Below, piece after piece: positions 9,028 to 18,552 of a stretch of DNA of 64,000 nt. The DNA is taken from the NCBI RefSeq assembly GCF_007828045.1, contig NZ_VITN01000004.1, positions 310,001 to 374,000 of the forward strand, written 5' to 3'. Source of the DNA: Nitrospirillum amazonense. GTDB lineage: Bacteria > Pseudomonadota > Alphaproteobacteria > Azospirillales > Azospirillaceae. The notes beneath the pieces are model-generated. The model made no database searches and was not told the DNA's origin. It worked only from the letters and a program-made list of their open reading frames with translations. Positions within the stretch are counted from its first letter, which is position 1; each line of letters begins with the position of its first letter. A program made the translations under genes and the position numbers.

Positions 9028-11302
9028 ATGCGCTCACCATTGAAGGATTTCATGTCCAGGCGTTTCCTGCCGGCCATCGGCATGGCGCTGGCGCTCACCT
9101 CGGCGGCCCGGGCCGATACCGTGGTGCGGAAGCTGGACGATACCGGCGCGCTGGCCTTGCGCACCGAGCGCGGCGTCCTCACCCTCGAACCCTGGCAGGA
9201 CGGCATCATCCAATCCGGCTGTCATCGGCCACCCGGGGGCCCACCCCGGTGACGTCGCCTTCCATGTGAATGAGACGCCCGATGCCTATGTGCTGACCAC
9301 CACGCGGTTGCATGTCCGCGTCGCCAAGCGGACGGCGGCCGTGACCTTCCTGGATGCCAAGGACCATGTGATCCTGGAGGAAGGGGATCGTGACGCCGGG
9401 GTGGGGGCCACCCAATGGTTCAAGACCGCGACGCCGGTTTATGGGCTGGGGCAGCACCAGAACGGGCTGCTGGACTACAGCGGCCACACCATCCACCTGC
9501 AGCAGGCCAATACCGACGTGGGCATTCCCATGCTGGTGTCGCCCACGGGCTTCGGCCTGCTGTGGAATAACGCCTCCGTCACCGATGTCGATGTCGCCAC
9601 CGGCAAGGCGCCGCTGGGCATCCGGTCCGAGGCGGGCCCCGGCATCGACTACCACTTCATCCTGGGTCCCAAGCTGGACGACGTGGTCGCGGGCTATCGC
9701 GCGCTGACCGGGGACGTGCCCCTGATGGCCCGCTGGACCTGGGGCATGTGGCAATCCAAGGAGCACTACAGCACCCAGGATGAACTGGTCGCCATCCCAC
9801 GCCGGTACCGGGACATGGGTGTGCCCATCGATGCCGTGGTGCAGGATTGGCAGTATTGGGCGCCCGGCCAGTGGGGCAGCCACCGGTTCGAGGCGTCGCG
9901 CTATCCCGACCCCAAGTCCATGGTCGGGGCGATCCATGACCTGCACGTCCACACCATCATCTCGGTGTGGCCGCGCTTCGACCTCGGCACCGCCAACCTC
10001 GCGGAACTGGACCAGGCGGGCGCGGCCTTCCCGGACACCTTCAACAACGTCTACCCGGCCGGCGTCGGCCGCTGGTACGACGCCTGGAACCCCAAGGGCC
10101 GGGAGATTTACTGGTCGCAGGTCATGCGGAACCTGGGCGTCCTGGGCTTCGACGGCTGGTGGCTTGATGGGGACGAGGCCGAGCTGGGCGGCCAGACCGG
10201 CGAGATGCGGGAGCAGCTGACCGCCGCCGGCCCCGGCATCGTCGTCAACAACAGCTTCCCCCTGATGCACACCGGGGGCGTCCATGACGGCATGCGGCGG
10301 GATCAGCCGGACAAGCGGGTGTTCATCCTGTCCCGCTCCGCCTATGCCGGCCAGCAGCGCAACGGTGTCATCACCTGGTCGGGGGACACCCACGCCAGTT
10401 GGGAGACGCTGGCCAAGCAGATCCCGGCGGCGCTCAATTTCTCGTTGAGCGGTGAGCCCTACTGGTCGGCGGACATCGGCGGGTTCTTCAGCCCGGACCC
10501 GGCGAAGGACCAGGCCTATGCCGAGCTGTTCGTGCGCTGGCACCAGTTCGGCGTCTTCAATCCCATGTTCCGCATCCATGGGGCGGGGCAGGGCAAGGAG
10601 ATCTGGAATTTCGACCCGGCGATCCAGAAGATCCTGATCGACGACGTCAGGCTGCGCTATCGCCTGCTGCCCTATATCTATTCCCTGTCCTGGGACGTGC
10701 TGAGCCATCGCGGGACGATGATGCGGGCGTTGGCCTTCGACTTCCCCGACGATGCCGATGCCCTGCGCGTCACCGACCAGTACATGTTCGGCAAGGCGTT
10801 CCTGGTGTCGCCCGTGCTGCAGGCGGGGGCCACGACGCGCCGCGTCTACCTGCCGGGCGGCGGCCGGTGGTTCGACTTCTGGACGGGCGCCGCCCAGGCC
10901 GGCGGCCGGTGGGTGGACGCGAAGGCGGACCTGGCGACGCTGCCGCTGTTCGTCCGCGCGGGCAGCATCGTGCCGCTGGGCCCCGTCAAGGCCTATGCCG
11001 ACGCCCCCAGCGACGAACCGCTGGAGCTGCGCGTCTACCCCGGCCGTGACGCCGCGTACGAACTGTATGACGACGAGGGCGACGGCTATGGCTACCAGGC
11101 CGGCAAGCGCGCGGTCATTGCCATGGCCTGGTCGGACACGCAGCGCCGCCTGACGATCCAGGCGCGGGACGGCGCCTTCCCGGGCATGGCGCCGTCCATG
11201 AGCTTCCGCGTCGTCTGTGGTGCCGCGACGGGGGCGGCGGACGCCAAGACCATCGTCTACACCGGGGCCGCCGTCACCGTTCCGCTGCCGCGCTGCGAGT
11301 GA
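9028..11302 (+). pseudogene. GH31 alpha-xylosidase-type glycosidase, frameshifted near the 5' end
   Basis: One GH31 enzyme split over two frames. Frame 1 runs from ATG 9028 through a signal peptide (LPAIGMALALTSAARA) and the first GH31 strand (TERGVLTLEPW) and stops at 9252. The rest is in frame 2, from about 9210 or later to 11302, with no convincing start of its own (a GTG at 9266). The downstream part is complete: N-terminal sandwich, barrel with nucleophile Asp in WWLDGDEAE (codon at 10166) and acid/base Asp in WSGDTHASW (codon at 10385), and C-terminal sheets. The WWLDxxE pattern is typical of alpha-xylosidases. Real mutation and sequencing error cannot be separated here. As written, the exported enzyme would not be made. 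Confidence 0.82.
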
Positions 11303-11330
11303 TGACGGCCCCTCTTCACGGGCTGGTCGC

Positions 11331-11945
11331 TCAGGCGGCCATCAACCTCTCGGCCTTCCGCGCCGCCTGCACCTTGGGGCGCTGGCCCACGCGGGTGAAG
11401 AAGGCGGCGACCTTGGGATGGGCGGCGAGGTCGATGCCGACCTGGCCCGCCCATCCCAGCACCACATAGGCATAGGCGTCGGCCACGGTGAAGGTCTCGC
11501 CCGTCAGGTAGGTGCGGCCATCGGCCAGCGTCCGCTCCAGGTGGGTGAAGCGGCGGTCCAGGTTCTGCTTGGCCACCGCCTTGTAGTCGTCCGGCGTGGC
11601 CGGGTTGAACAGCGGGCTGAAGCCCTTGTGCAGTTCCGTGGCGATGAAGTTCAGCCACTCCTGCACCTTGTAGCGTGCCACGCTGCCGGCGGCGGGGATC
11701 AGGCCGCTGGCGGGGGCCCGGTCGGCCAGATACTGCACGATCACCGCGCCCTCGGTCAGCAGGCTGCCGTCGTCCAGGATCAGCGCCGGGACGGAGCCCT
11801 TGGGATTGATTTCCAGGAAGTTGGCGCCCGTCTCCGTCACCTTGGTCTTCAGGTCCACCGCCTCGATGCCGATGTCGAGGCCGGCCTCCAGGGCCACGAT
11901 ATGCGGGGAGAGCGAGCAGGCGCCGGGCTTGTAGTAGAGCTTCAT
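11331..11945 (-). CDS. Glutathione S-transferase, beta class-like
   Basis: A 204-residue cytosolic GST: thioredoxin-fold N-domain (about 1-80) and all-helical C-domain (about 88-200). Cys 10 in the opening segment MKLYYKPGACSLSPH matches the catalytic cysteine of bacterial beta-class GSTs. NPKGSVPAL and the following ILDDGSLLTEG contain the conserved cis-Pro and Glu-Ser glutathione site. The start at 11945 is preceded by an AGAGGAAA ribosome site; the upstream in-frame extension has no family similarity. It is convergent with the GH31 gene and follows the NmrA-like gene on the same strand. The substrate is unknown. Confidence 0.9.
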   Translation of the reverse strand: MKLYYKPGACSLSPHIVALEAGLDIGIEAVDLKTKVTETGANFLEINPKGSVPALILDDGSLLTEGAVIVQYLADRAPASGLIPAAGSVARYKVQEWLNFIATELHKGFSPLFNPATPDDYKAVAKQNLDRRFTHLERTLADGRTYLTGETFTVADAYAYVVLGWAGQVGIDLAAHPKVAAFFTRVGQRPKVQAARKAERLMAA

Positions 11946-12071
11946 GGAATTTCCTCTGCCATTTCTGGGCCCTGGGTCCAGGGCCGCCCTTGGGAAGTGT
12001 GACGAGGGGTCCATTCCTAAGGGCGGCGCTGCCGGATGCCAAGCGGCGAAATGGCCGCGCTCACCGCCCCC

Positions 12072-12944
12072 TTACTGCCCGGAATCACCCGCCACCAGCG
12101 CGGCGATGACCTGGTCCAGCGAGGTTTCCCCTTTCAGGGCGTGGGCGCCGGCGTCGCGGAACTCGATCCACCCCTCGTTGAAGCCGTCCAGCATGCGCAT
12201 GCGGGGGCCCGGGTGCCGCATGCCTTGGGCGCGGAACTGCGCCTCCCAGCTCGCCCGCGGCACGACCAGGGCGGTCACCGGACGGCCCAGCGCCTGGGCG
12301 AAGGCCTGGGCCAGATCGTTGGGGGAAACCCGGACGGGCCCCTCCAGGTCCACCACGCGCAGGCCGGCCCACGTCTCTTGCAGCAGGCGGGCGGCGGTAC
12401 GGCCCACGTCCCGGGTGGCGACCAAGGGGAACGGGTGGTCCAGCGGCTGCAGGTGGCTGTGCAGCACGCCCGTCTCGCGCGCGGCGGCCACGTCCCAGGC
12501 GGCGTTTTCCATGAACCAGCCGGGGCGCAGGAAGGTGATGGGCAAGCCCAGGGCCGCCAGCCGCCGTTCGCTCAAGGTGTGCTGGCTCAGCAGGTTGTCG
12601 TGCGGGGCGTCGGCGCCGATGGTGGACAGGCTGACCACCCGCTGCGGCCGGGCGGCCGCCAGCGCCGTGGCCACCGCCTCGATGATGCTTCGGGTGGCGG
12701 GGTAGCCCGGCTCGGGATCGAAGTTGGGCGGCAGCAGGACGAAGACGGCGGTGGCACCCTGGAAGGCCCGGGTCAGGGCGGCAGTGTCCTCCATGGTCGC
12801 CTGGACCACCTCGCAGTCCTTGGCCGCCCAGGCGGCACCCTTGGCGGCGTCGCGCACGACGGCGCGGACCGGCAGGCCCGCCGCCAGCAGCGCCTCGGCC
12901 ACCGCGCCGCCGACCTTACCCGTGATGCCGGTGATGACGTACAT
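12072..12944 (-). CDS. NmrA-like NAD(P)-binding SDR family protein
   Basis: A 290-residue Rossmann-fold protein of the atypical short-chain dehydrogenase group (NmrA / NAD(P)H azoreductase-like). The nucleotide loop is VITGITGKVGG at residues 3-13. The classical YxxxK pair is absent, as usual for NmrA-type proteins, which often sense redox or act on quinones. A strong GAGGAGAGG ribosome site precedes the ATG at 12944. It is divergent from the LysR gene across 142 bp, the usual arrangement of a LysR regulator with its target, so it is probably controlled by that regulator (inference). Confidence 0.82.
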   Translation of the reverse strand: MYVITGITGKVGGAVAEALLAAGLPVRAVVRDAAKGAAWAAKDCEVVQATMEDTAALTRAFQGATAVFVLLPPNFDPEPGYPATRSIIEAVATALAAARPQRVVSLSTIGADAPHDNLLSQHTLSERRLAALGLPITFLRPGWFMENAAWDVAAARETGVLHSHLQPLDHPFPLVATRDVGRTAARLLQETWAGLRVVDLEGPVRVSPNDLAQAFAQALGRPVTALVVPRASWEAQFRAQGMRHPGPRMRMLDGFNEGWIEFRDAGAHALKGETSLDQVIAALVAGDSGQ

Positions 12945-13045
12945 GATCCTCTCCTCGATCCGATGCCGGCCGCAGGGGCCGCTGCCCTGTTTTAGGCGCG
13001 GGAGGAATTTGAATCAGGCGCATCCTTGTCAGTAGAAAGATGATC

Positions 13046-13051
13046 TATAAT
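13046..13051 (+). promoter_or_regulatory. Candidate -10 element of the lysR promoter
   Basis: An exact TATAAT lies 36 bp before the lysR ATG. The upstream TTGTCA (13026-13031) is only 14 bp away, so the -35 is unclear; LysR-type promoters are often poor there. The shared 142-bp intergenic region also carries the leftward NmrA-like promoter. Confidence 0.35.
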
Positions 13052-13086
13052 CACTGTGGCTTGAGCCGTGGGAAAGAGGGAAGGCG

Positions 13087-13989
13087 ATGGGCTTCGACGC
13101 GCGTCTGTTGACCGGAATCGGCGTGCTGGCCGCCGTGGTGGAGACGGGGAACTTCGTGCGCGCGGGTGAGGTGCTGGGCCTGACGCCCTCGGGCGTCAGC
13201 CGCGCCGTCGCCCGGCTGGAGGCGCGCGTGGGGGTGCGCCTGTTCGATCGCAGCCCCCGCGCCGTGACCCTGACGGAGGAGGGGCGGCGCTTCCACGCCC
13301 AGGTGACGCCCCTGCTGGCGGGGCTGGAGGAGGCGGCGCTGGACGCGGCCGGGGCGGCGGCCACGGTGGACGGGCGCCTGCGCGTCTCCGTCGATCCCTG
13401 GTTCGCCCGCATGGTGCTGGCGCCCCGCCTGCCGGACTTCACGGCGCGCTATCCGGGGCTGGTCCTGGACATGACGGTCAGCAACCACCGGGAGGAGATG
13501 ATGGCCGGCGTGGACGTGGCGGTGCGCTTCGGCCCGCCGGACGTGGCCTCCCTGATCGCGCGCAAGCTGCTGGAGACGCGGGTGCTGACCTGCGCCGCGC
13601 CGGGCTATCTGGCGCGCCGCGGCACGCCGATGGCGCCCCGGGATCTGGAGGGGCATGAGGGCGTGCTGTTCCGCAACCCTCAGACGGGCCTGCCCTTCGG
13701 CTGGGAATTCCATCGCGGCGCGGAGCGGGTGACGGTGGCGGTGGCCGGCCGGGTGGTGATGGACGATCCGTCCGTGGCGGTGGCGGCCTGCGTCGCCGGG
13801 CAGGGGGTGTTCCAAAGCTTCGAGCTGGGCCTGGGCCCCTGGCTGGCGTCCGGCCAGCTGGTGCAGGTGCTGCCCGACTGGGCGGAGGAGCGCTATCCCC
13901 TCTACGCCTATCATCCCAGCCGCCACCTGCCGCCGGCCAAGGTGCGGGCCTTCCTGGATTTTGTGCAGGAGGTGGCGGCGGGGGCCTGA
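13087..13989 (+). CDS. LysR-family transcriptional regulator
   Basis: A 300-residue LysR regulator: N-terminal winged helix (about 6-65; the recognition region includes LTPSGVSRAVARLEARVGVRLFDR) followed by a periplasmic-binding-protein-like effector domain (about 90-295). A purine-rich GGGAAAGAGGG ribosome site precedes the ATG. It is transcribed divergently from the NmrA-like gene, its likely target. The end of the gene overlaps a 9-bp GC hairpin (13975-14000) between it and the convergent secreted-repeat gene, but there is no T tract to call it a terminator. The effector is unknown. Confidence 0.9.
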   Translation: MGFDARLLTGIGVLAAVVETGNFVRAGEVLGLTPSGVSRAVARLEARVGVRLFDRSPRAVTLTEEGRRFHAQVTPLLAGLEEAALDAAGAAATVDGRLRVSVDPWFARMVLAPRLPDFTARYPGLVLDMTVSNHREEMMAGVDVAVRFGPPDVASLIARKLLETRVLTCAAPGYLARRGTPMAPRDLEGHEGVLFRNPQTGLPFGWEFHRGAERVTVAVAGRVVMDDPSVAVAACVAGQGVFQSFELGLGPWLASGQLVQVLPDWAEERYPLYAYHPSRHLPPAKVRAFLDFVQEVAAGA

Positions 13990-14010
13990 CACCCCGCCGC
14001 CCCACGCACC

Positions 14011-14403
14011 TTACGGTGTCGCCACGTGCCAGGCGCCGTTCGCCAGGCCGTCGCCGGTGATGTCGCCCGGCTTTTCGTCCTTCACAAAGGTGTAGAGCGG
14101 CCTGCCCTTGTAGGCCCACTGCTTGGATCCGTCGTCGCGGGTGATGATGGTCCAGTCGCCCTTGGATCCGGCATCGGCGGCGGCCGGCAGGGCCGGCCAG
14201 TTCTTGGCGCACGCGGCGATGCAGTTGGATTGGCCGCTCATGTCATGGTCGAAGGTGTAGAGGGTCATGCCCTTGGCATCCACCAGGGTCTTGCCCTTGG
14301 CGGTTTCCGCTATGGTGGCACCCCCTGGACCTTGCGCGAAGGCTGGCGCCGCAAGGGCGATGCCCGCGGCCAGCAGGGTGGCGGCGATGATCTGTTTCAG
14401 CAT
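14011..14403 (-). CDS. Secreted-repeat (COG4315, Lipoprotein_15-type) protein
   Basis: A 130-residue exported protein with a signal peptide (LLAAGIALAAPAFA) and two copies of the secreted repeat of unknown function: one around KGMTLYTFDHDMSGQSNC, the second around YKGRPLYTFVKDEKPGD. The repeat signature is a G-x-x-LYTF strand; CIAACAKNWPAL between them is also typical. A cysteine lipobox is absent, so the mature protein should be soluble in the periplasm. The start at 14403 removes nine upstream residues that precede the signal peptide. The function of the family is not established. Confidence 0.8.
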   Translation of the reverse strand: MLKQIIAATLLAAGIALAAPAFAQGPGGATIAETAKGKTLVDAKGMTLYTFDHDMSGQSNCIAACAKNWPALPAAADAGSKGDWTIITRDDGSKQWAYKGRPLYTFVKDEKPGDITGDGLANGAWHVATP

Positions 14404-14635
14404 CCTGGATTCCTCCCATGATCGAGCCATTGGTCCTTATGGGACCGCTCGGTTGACGCGCCCGGCCGGGGCCTTATTCCGTCGGCCGCCGAATTTTTAC
14501 GCGTGCCGAATAGATGTGCATGCATGACGGTCTGCCATGCCCGGGCGGCGCTTGTCAGGGGCCCGGCTTTGCCCAGATTCTCAAACGGCAGGTAGCGATT
14601 CTCTAGCGTCTTCCTCGGCCACCTGCGGCCCCCGG

Positions 14636-16072
14636 ATGAAAGGCACTGTGACGACGATGCTCGTCGCCCTCATCATATCGTGCGCCCTGTTCATGGAGAA
14701 CCTGGACGCCACTGTTCTCGCCACGGCCCTGCCGGCGATGGGGGAGAGCCTGGGCGTCAGCCCCATCCATCTCAGCCTGGCCATCACCGCCTATATCCTC
14801 AGCCTGGCGGTCTTCATCCCCATCAGCGGCTGGGTGGCCGACCGCTTCGGCTCCAGCCGCGTCTTCCGCGCCGCCATCGTGCTGTTCACCCTGGGCTCCA
14901 TCGCCTGCGGGCTCAGCCAGTCGCTGCCGCAACTGGCCCTGGCCCGCCTGCTGCAAGGCGTGGGCGGCGCCATGATGGTGCCGGTGGGCCGCCTGGTGCT
15001 GCTCCGCACGGTGCCCAAGGACCAACTGGTCAGGGCCATGAACTACCTGACCACGCCGGCCATGGTGGGCCCGCTGATCGGCCCGCCCATCGGCGGCCTG
15101 CTGACCACCTACCTGTCCTGGCGCTGGATCTTCTTCATCAATATCCCCATTGGCCTGCTGGGGCTCCACCTCTCCTGGCGCTACATCGCCGATCATCGGG
15201 AGGAGGCGGTGGCCAAGCTGGACGGCTGGGGCTTCGTGAATTCCGGCGTCGCCCTGGCGGCCCTGATGGCGGGGTTCGAGTCCATCGGCCGCGATGGCGT
15301 GGACTGGCGCGTGGCGCCGTCGCTGCTGGCCTTCGGCGTGCTGGTCGGCATCGTCGCTGTGCGCCACTCGCGCCGCCATCCCCACCCGCTGGTGGACCTG
15401 GACCTGCTAAAGACCGCCACCTTCCGCATCAGCGTGCTGGGCGGCTCCCTGTTCCGCATCTGCATGGGCGCCATCCCCTTTCTGCTGCCGCTGATGCTGC
15501 AGGTGGGTTTCGGCATGACGGCCTTCGTCTCCGGCCTGCTGACCTTCGCCACCGCCGCCGGCGCCCTGGTGATGAAGATGACGGCCGGCCCCATCCTGCG
15601 CCGCTACGGCTTCCGCCAGGCGCTGGTGATCAACAGCGTGCTGTCGGCCCTGCTGACCGGTGCCATCGGGCTGTTCCGTCCTGACACGCCGGTACCGCTG
15701 ATCCTGCTGGTGCTGCTGGTGGGCGGCTTCTTCCGGTCCCTGCAGTTCACCGGCCTGAACACCCTGGCTTTCGCCGACGTGCCGGCGGCCCGCATGAGCG
15801 CCGCCACCAGCCTGTCGTCCATGGTGCAGCAGGTGTCGCTGGGCATGGGTGTCGCCACCGGCGCCCTGCTATTGCACACCACCCTGGCCCTGCATGGCGG
15901 GACCAAGCTGGAGCCGCACGACTTCATGGTGGCCTTCCTGACCGTGATGGCGATCGGCCTGGCCTCGTTCCTCTTCTTCATCCGCCTTGACCCGGACGCC
16001 GGCGCCGAGGTGAGCGGCCACCACAGCCATCCGCTGCGGCCGGCGACGGAGCATGCCGCCGGGGACGATTGA
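14636..16072 (+). CDS. MFS multidrug transporter, DHA2 (EmrB/QacA/MdtD-like) family
   Basis: A 478-residue proton-driven major facilitator pump with about 14 membrane segments. Motif D1-like ALFMENLDATVLATALPAM in TM1, the motif A loop (GWVADRFGSSRVF) after TM2 and the long two-helix insertion in the middle place it in the 14-TM DHA2 group, close to MdtD/HsrA-like proteins. The ATG at 14636 leaves a short cytoplasmic lead; ATG 14657 is possible, and an upstream in-frame start at 14537 adds unlikely residues. It is a single gene with no adjacent membrane-fusion partner. Substrate unknown. Confidence 0.87.
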   Translation: MKGTVTTMLVALIISCALFMENLDATVLATALPAMGESLGVSPIHLSLAITAYILSLAVFIPISGWVADRFGSSRVFRAAIVLFTLGSIACGLSQSLPQLALARLLQGVGGAMMVPVGRLVLLRTVPKDQLVRAMNYLTTPAMVGPLIGPPIGGLLTTYLSWRWIFFINIPIGLLGLHLSWRYIADHREEAVAKLDGWGFVNSGVALAALMAGFESIGRDGVDWRVAPSLLAFGVLVGIVAVRHSRRHPHPLVDLDLLKTATFRISVLGGSLFRICMGAIPFLLPLMLQVGFGMTAFVSGLLTFATAAGALVMKMTAGPILRRYGFRQALVINSVLSALLTGAIGLFRPDTPVPLILLVLLVGGFFRSLQFTGLNTLAFADVPAARMSAATSLSSMVQQVSLGMGVATGALLLHTTLALHGGTKLEPHDFMVAFLTVMAIGLASFLFFIRLDPDAGAEVSGHHSHPLRPATEHAAGDD

Positions 16073-16105
16073 GGCGAGGGGCGGCCTCATGCCCCCCTGT
16101 TCCGC

Positions 16106-16996
16106 TCACCCCCGGTACTTGTGCTCCGGCAGGCCCGGCACGTCGACGCGGAAGCTGAAGATGCCGCCGGACTGCGGGTGGCGGGCCAGTTCGGCCTCAT
16201 CCAGCTTCTGGCGGGCGGTGGTGACGTAGGCGGTCTTCAGGTCGGGGCCGCCGAAGGCGATCATGGTGCAGAGGCGGGCGGGGATGGCCACCTCCTCCAG
16301 AATCTCGCCCTGCGGCGACAGGCGCACCACCCGGCCGCCGTCGTAGAGCGCCGTCCAGTAGCAGCCCTCCGCATCCACCGAGGCGCCGTCGGGTCGGCCC
16401 AAGCCGTGCGGGAACTGGTGGAAGACACGCTGGTTGGCGATGCGGCCGGACGCCAGGTCGAAATCGTAGGCGTAGACGACGTGGTTGGGCGTGTCCGACA
16501 GATAGAAGGTGCGATCGTCGGGCGAGAAGGCGATGCCGTTGCTGGTGAGGAAGCCGGTGGCGACGTCCGTCACCTGGCCATCCACGTCCAGGCGGTAGAG
16601 CGTGCCGTTGCGGTGCTGCTTGGTGCCGTCCAGGGTGCCGGACCAGAACCGGCCCAGCCGGTCGCAGCGGCCGTCGTTGAAGCGGTTGTCGGCGCGCGCC
16701 TCCTCCACCTGGGCGCCCAGGGGCACGGGGGCGGCGCTGAAATCCGCCAGCAGGGCGAAACCATCCTTCATGCCAAGGGCGAAGCCCCGGTCGCCGTGAC
16801 GGGCCAGGCAGGCGGCCGGCTGGGCGAAGCCGCGCCGAACGTCCTGGCCTGTGGCGGGGTCGAAGCGGTGCAGCGTCTTGGCGGGGATGTCCACCCAGTA
16901 CAGCACGCCCCTCCCAGCGTCCCCCCCGCTGGGATCCCAACGCGGGCATTCGCCCAACTGGGCCTGGGCGTCCAGAACGCAGCTGACTTCACGCAT
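16106..16996 (-). CDS. SMP-30/gluconolactonase family protein
   Basis: A 296-residue six-bladed beta-propeller lactonase-like enzyme. Sugar-acid lactonase metal ligands are recognisable: Glu in GECPRW near the N-terminus, Asn in NRFNDGRCDRLGRFW, Asn in TSNGIAFSPD and Asp in RPDGASVDAEG. Members hydrolyse sugar lactones (xylono-, arabinono- or gluconolactone) in oxidative pentose and hexose pathways. The ATG at 16996 sits at the start of the propeller; the longer open frame upstream has no family similarity. It is convergent with the DHA2 pump. Substrate not determinable from the sequence. Confidence 0.88.
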   Translation of the reverse strand: MREVSCVLDAQAQLGECPRWDPSGGDAGRGVLYWVDIPAKTLHRFDPATGQDVRRGFAQPAACLARHGDRGFALGMKDGFALLADFSAAPVPLGAQVEEARADNRFNDGRCDRLGRFWSGTLDGTKQHRNGTLYRLDVDGQVTDVATGFLTSNGIAFSPDDRTFYLSDTPNHVVYAYDFDLASGRIANQRVFHQFPHGLGRPDGASVDAEGCYWTALYDGGRVVRLSPQGEILEEVAIPARLCTMIAFGGPDLKTAYVTTARQKLDEAELARHPQSGGIFSFRVDVPGLPEHKYRG

Positions 16997-17253
16997 CGTT
17001 CGTCCTCGTTGACTTAAGCTCGTGACCGGCGGGCACCATACCGGCAGCGGGCCGGCCAAGGCCAGCGCGCCAACGCCCTCGGACCGGATTGGGCACTTGG
17101 ACCGGATTAGGCGCGTGGGCGGATTGGACAGAATGACCGGCGGCGTTTTCAGGACTCCCCGCCGCCGGGCAAAAGGATTAAGGGTAGGCCCTGCAAAGAA
17201 TGACCACCTCATCCCGGCGCCCGCAACGCCGGGTTCCAGTTCCGGGCCTGACC

Positions 17254-18480
17254 ATGACCGCATCCCCCACGCCGCGCCGTGCCGCGCTGGCTTTCGTCTT
17301 CGTGACCGCGCTGCTGGACGTTCTGGCCCTGGGCATCGTCATCCCCGTCCTGCCTGATCTGGTGAAGGGCTTCGTCGGGGGCGACAATGCCCGGGCGGCG
17401 CATATGGTGGGCCTGTTCGGCACTCTGTTCGCCGCCATGCAGTTCCTGTTCTCCCCCTTCATCGGCGCGCTGTCCGACCGGTTCGGCCGGCGGCCCATCC
17501 TGCTGGTCTCCTGCTTCGGCCTGGGGGTGGACTACCTGCTGATGGCCGTGGCGCCCAGCCTGGGCTGGTTGGTCGTGGGCCGCATCGTTTCCGGCATCAC
17601 CGCCGCCAGCTTCACCACCGCCTCGGCCTATATCGCCGACGTGACCCCGGCGGAAAAGCGCGCCGGCGCCTTCGGCATGCTGGGGGCCGCCTTCGGCCTG
17701 GGCTTCATCGTCGGCCCGGCGGCGGGCGGCCTGCTGGGCGGGATCGAGCCGCGCCTGCCGTTCTGGGTGGCGGGGGCCTTGAGCTTGCTGAATGCCTGCT
17801 ACGGCTTGTTCGTGCTGCCGGAATCGCTGCCGGCCGACCGGCGCGGCGCCTTCTCCTGGCGGCGGGCCAACCCGCTGGGCGCCTTCGCCCTGCTGCGCGG
17901 CGCGCCCGGGCTGCTGGGCTTGGGCGGCATCGTCTGGCTCTATTATCTGGCGCATGAGGTGCTGAACAACACCTTTGTCATCTACGTCAATGACCGCTAC
18001 GGCTGGGGGCCGGAGACCGTGGGCCTGACCCTGGCGGGCGTGGGCGTGTGCAGCACGGTGGTGCAGGGCGGCCTGGTGGGGCGCGTGGTCAAGCGCCTCG
18101 GCGCGCGGCGCACCATGATGGTGGGCCTGGTGGCGGGTGTTGCCGGCTTTACCACCTTTGGTGCCTCCCCTGTGGGCGCGGGCCTTCTCTGCGGCATTCC
18201 CTTGGTGGCGCTGTGGGGCATGGTCGGCCCCTCGGCCCAGAGCATGATGTCGGCCCAGGTGGCGGCGACGGAACAGGGGCTGCTGCAAGGCACCCTGGTC
18301 AGCATCCGCGGCATCACCGGCATGATCGGCCCCATGCTGTTCACCAGCGTGCTGGCCGACAGCGTCGGCCCCTTCGCCATGCTGCCCCAGGGATCACCCT
18401 TCCTGCTGGCGGCCGTGCTGCTGGTGGCGGCATTAGGGCTGGCCTTCGTCGTCACCCGGCCCCAGCGGGCGATGGCATAG
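17254..18480 (+). CDS. MFS transporter, TetA-like 12-TM drug:H+ antiporter
   Basis: A 408-residue, 12-TM major facilitator of the DHA1 / tetracycline-resistance-like group. TM1 carries DVLALGIVIPVLPDLV. Motif A is GALSDRFGRRPILL after TM2, and motif C (GFIVGPAAGGLLGG) in TM5 marks antiporters. ATG 17254 is favoured because TM1 follows soon after; an ATG at 17200 adds 18 residues. TetA similarity alone does not show tetracycline resistance, since most chromosomal members have unknown substrates. No TetR-type regulator is adjacent. Confidence 0.85.
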   Translation: MTASPTPRRAALAFVFVTALLDVLALGIVIPVLPDLVKGFVGGDNARAAHMVGLFGTLFAAMQFLFSPFIGALSDRFGRRPILLVSCFGLGVDYLLMAVAPSLGWLVVGRIVSGITAASFTTASAYIADVTPAEKRAGAFGMLGAAFGLGFIVGPAAGGLLGGIEPRLPFWVAGALSLLNACYGLFVLPESLPADRRGAFSWRRANPLGAFALLRGAPGLLGLGGIVWLYYLAHEVLNNTFVIYVNDRYGWGPETVGLTLAGVGVCSTVVQGGLVGRVVKRLGARRTMMVGLVAGVAGFTTFGASPVGAGLLCGIPLVALWGMVGPSAQSMMSAQVAATEQGLLQGTLVSIRGITGMIGPMLFTSVLADSVGPFAMLPQGSPFLLAAVLLVAALGLAFVVTRPQRAMA

Positions 18481-18552
18481 AGTTTGCCCTAATTTTCGCT
18501 GACGCGATCGCACTCCAGAGGCCAGGGTGGCAACCTGATTGACACGTCCCTA

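Noticed and set aside
9206-10708. 500-codon open frame antisense to GH31
   Set aside because: No domains; the opposite strand holds all GH31 motifs.
13975-14000. 9-bp GC hairpin between lysR and the secreted-repeat gene
   Set aside because: No T tract on either side, and it overlaps the lysR stop; not enough for a terminator call.
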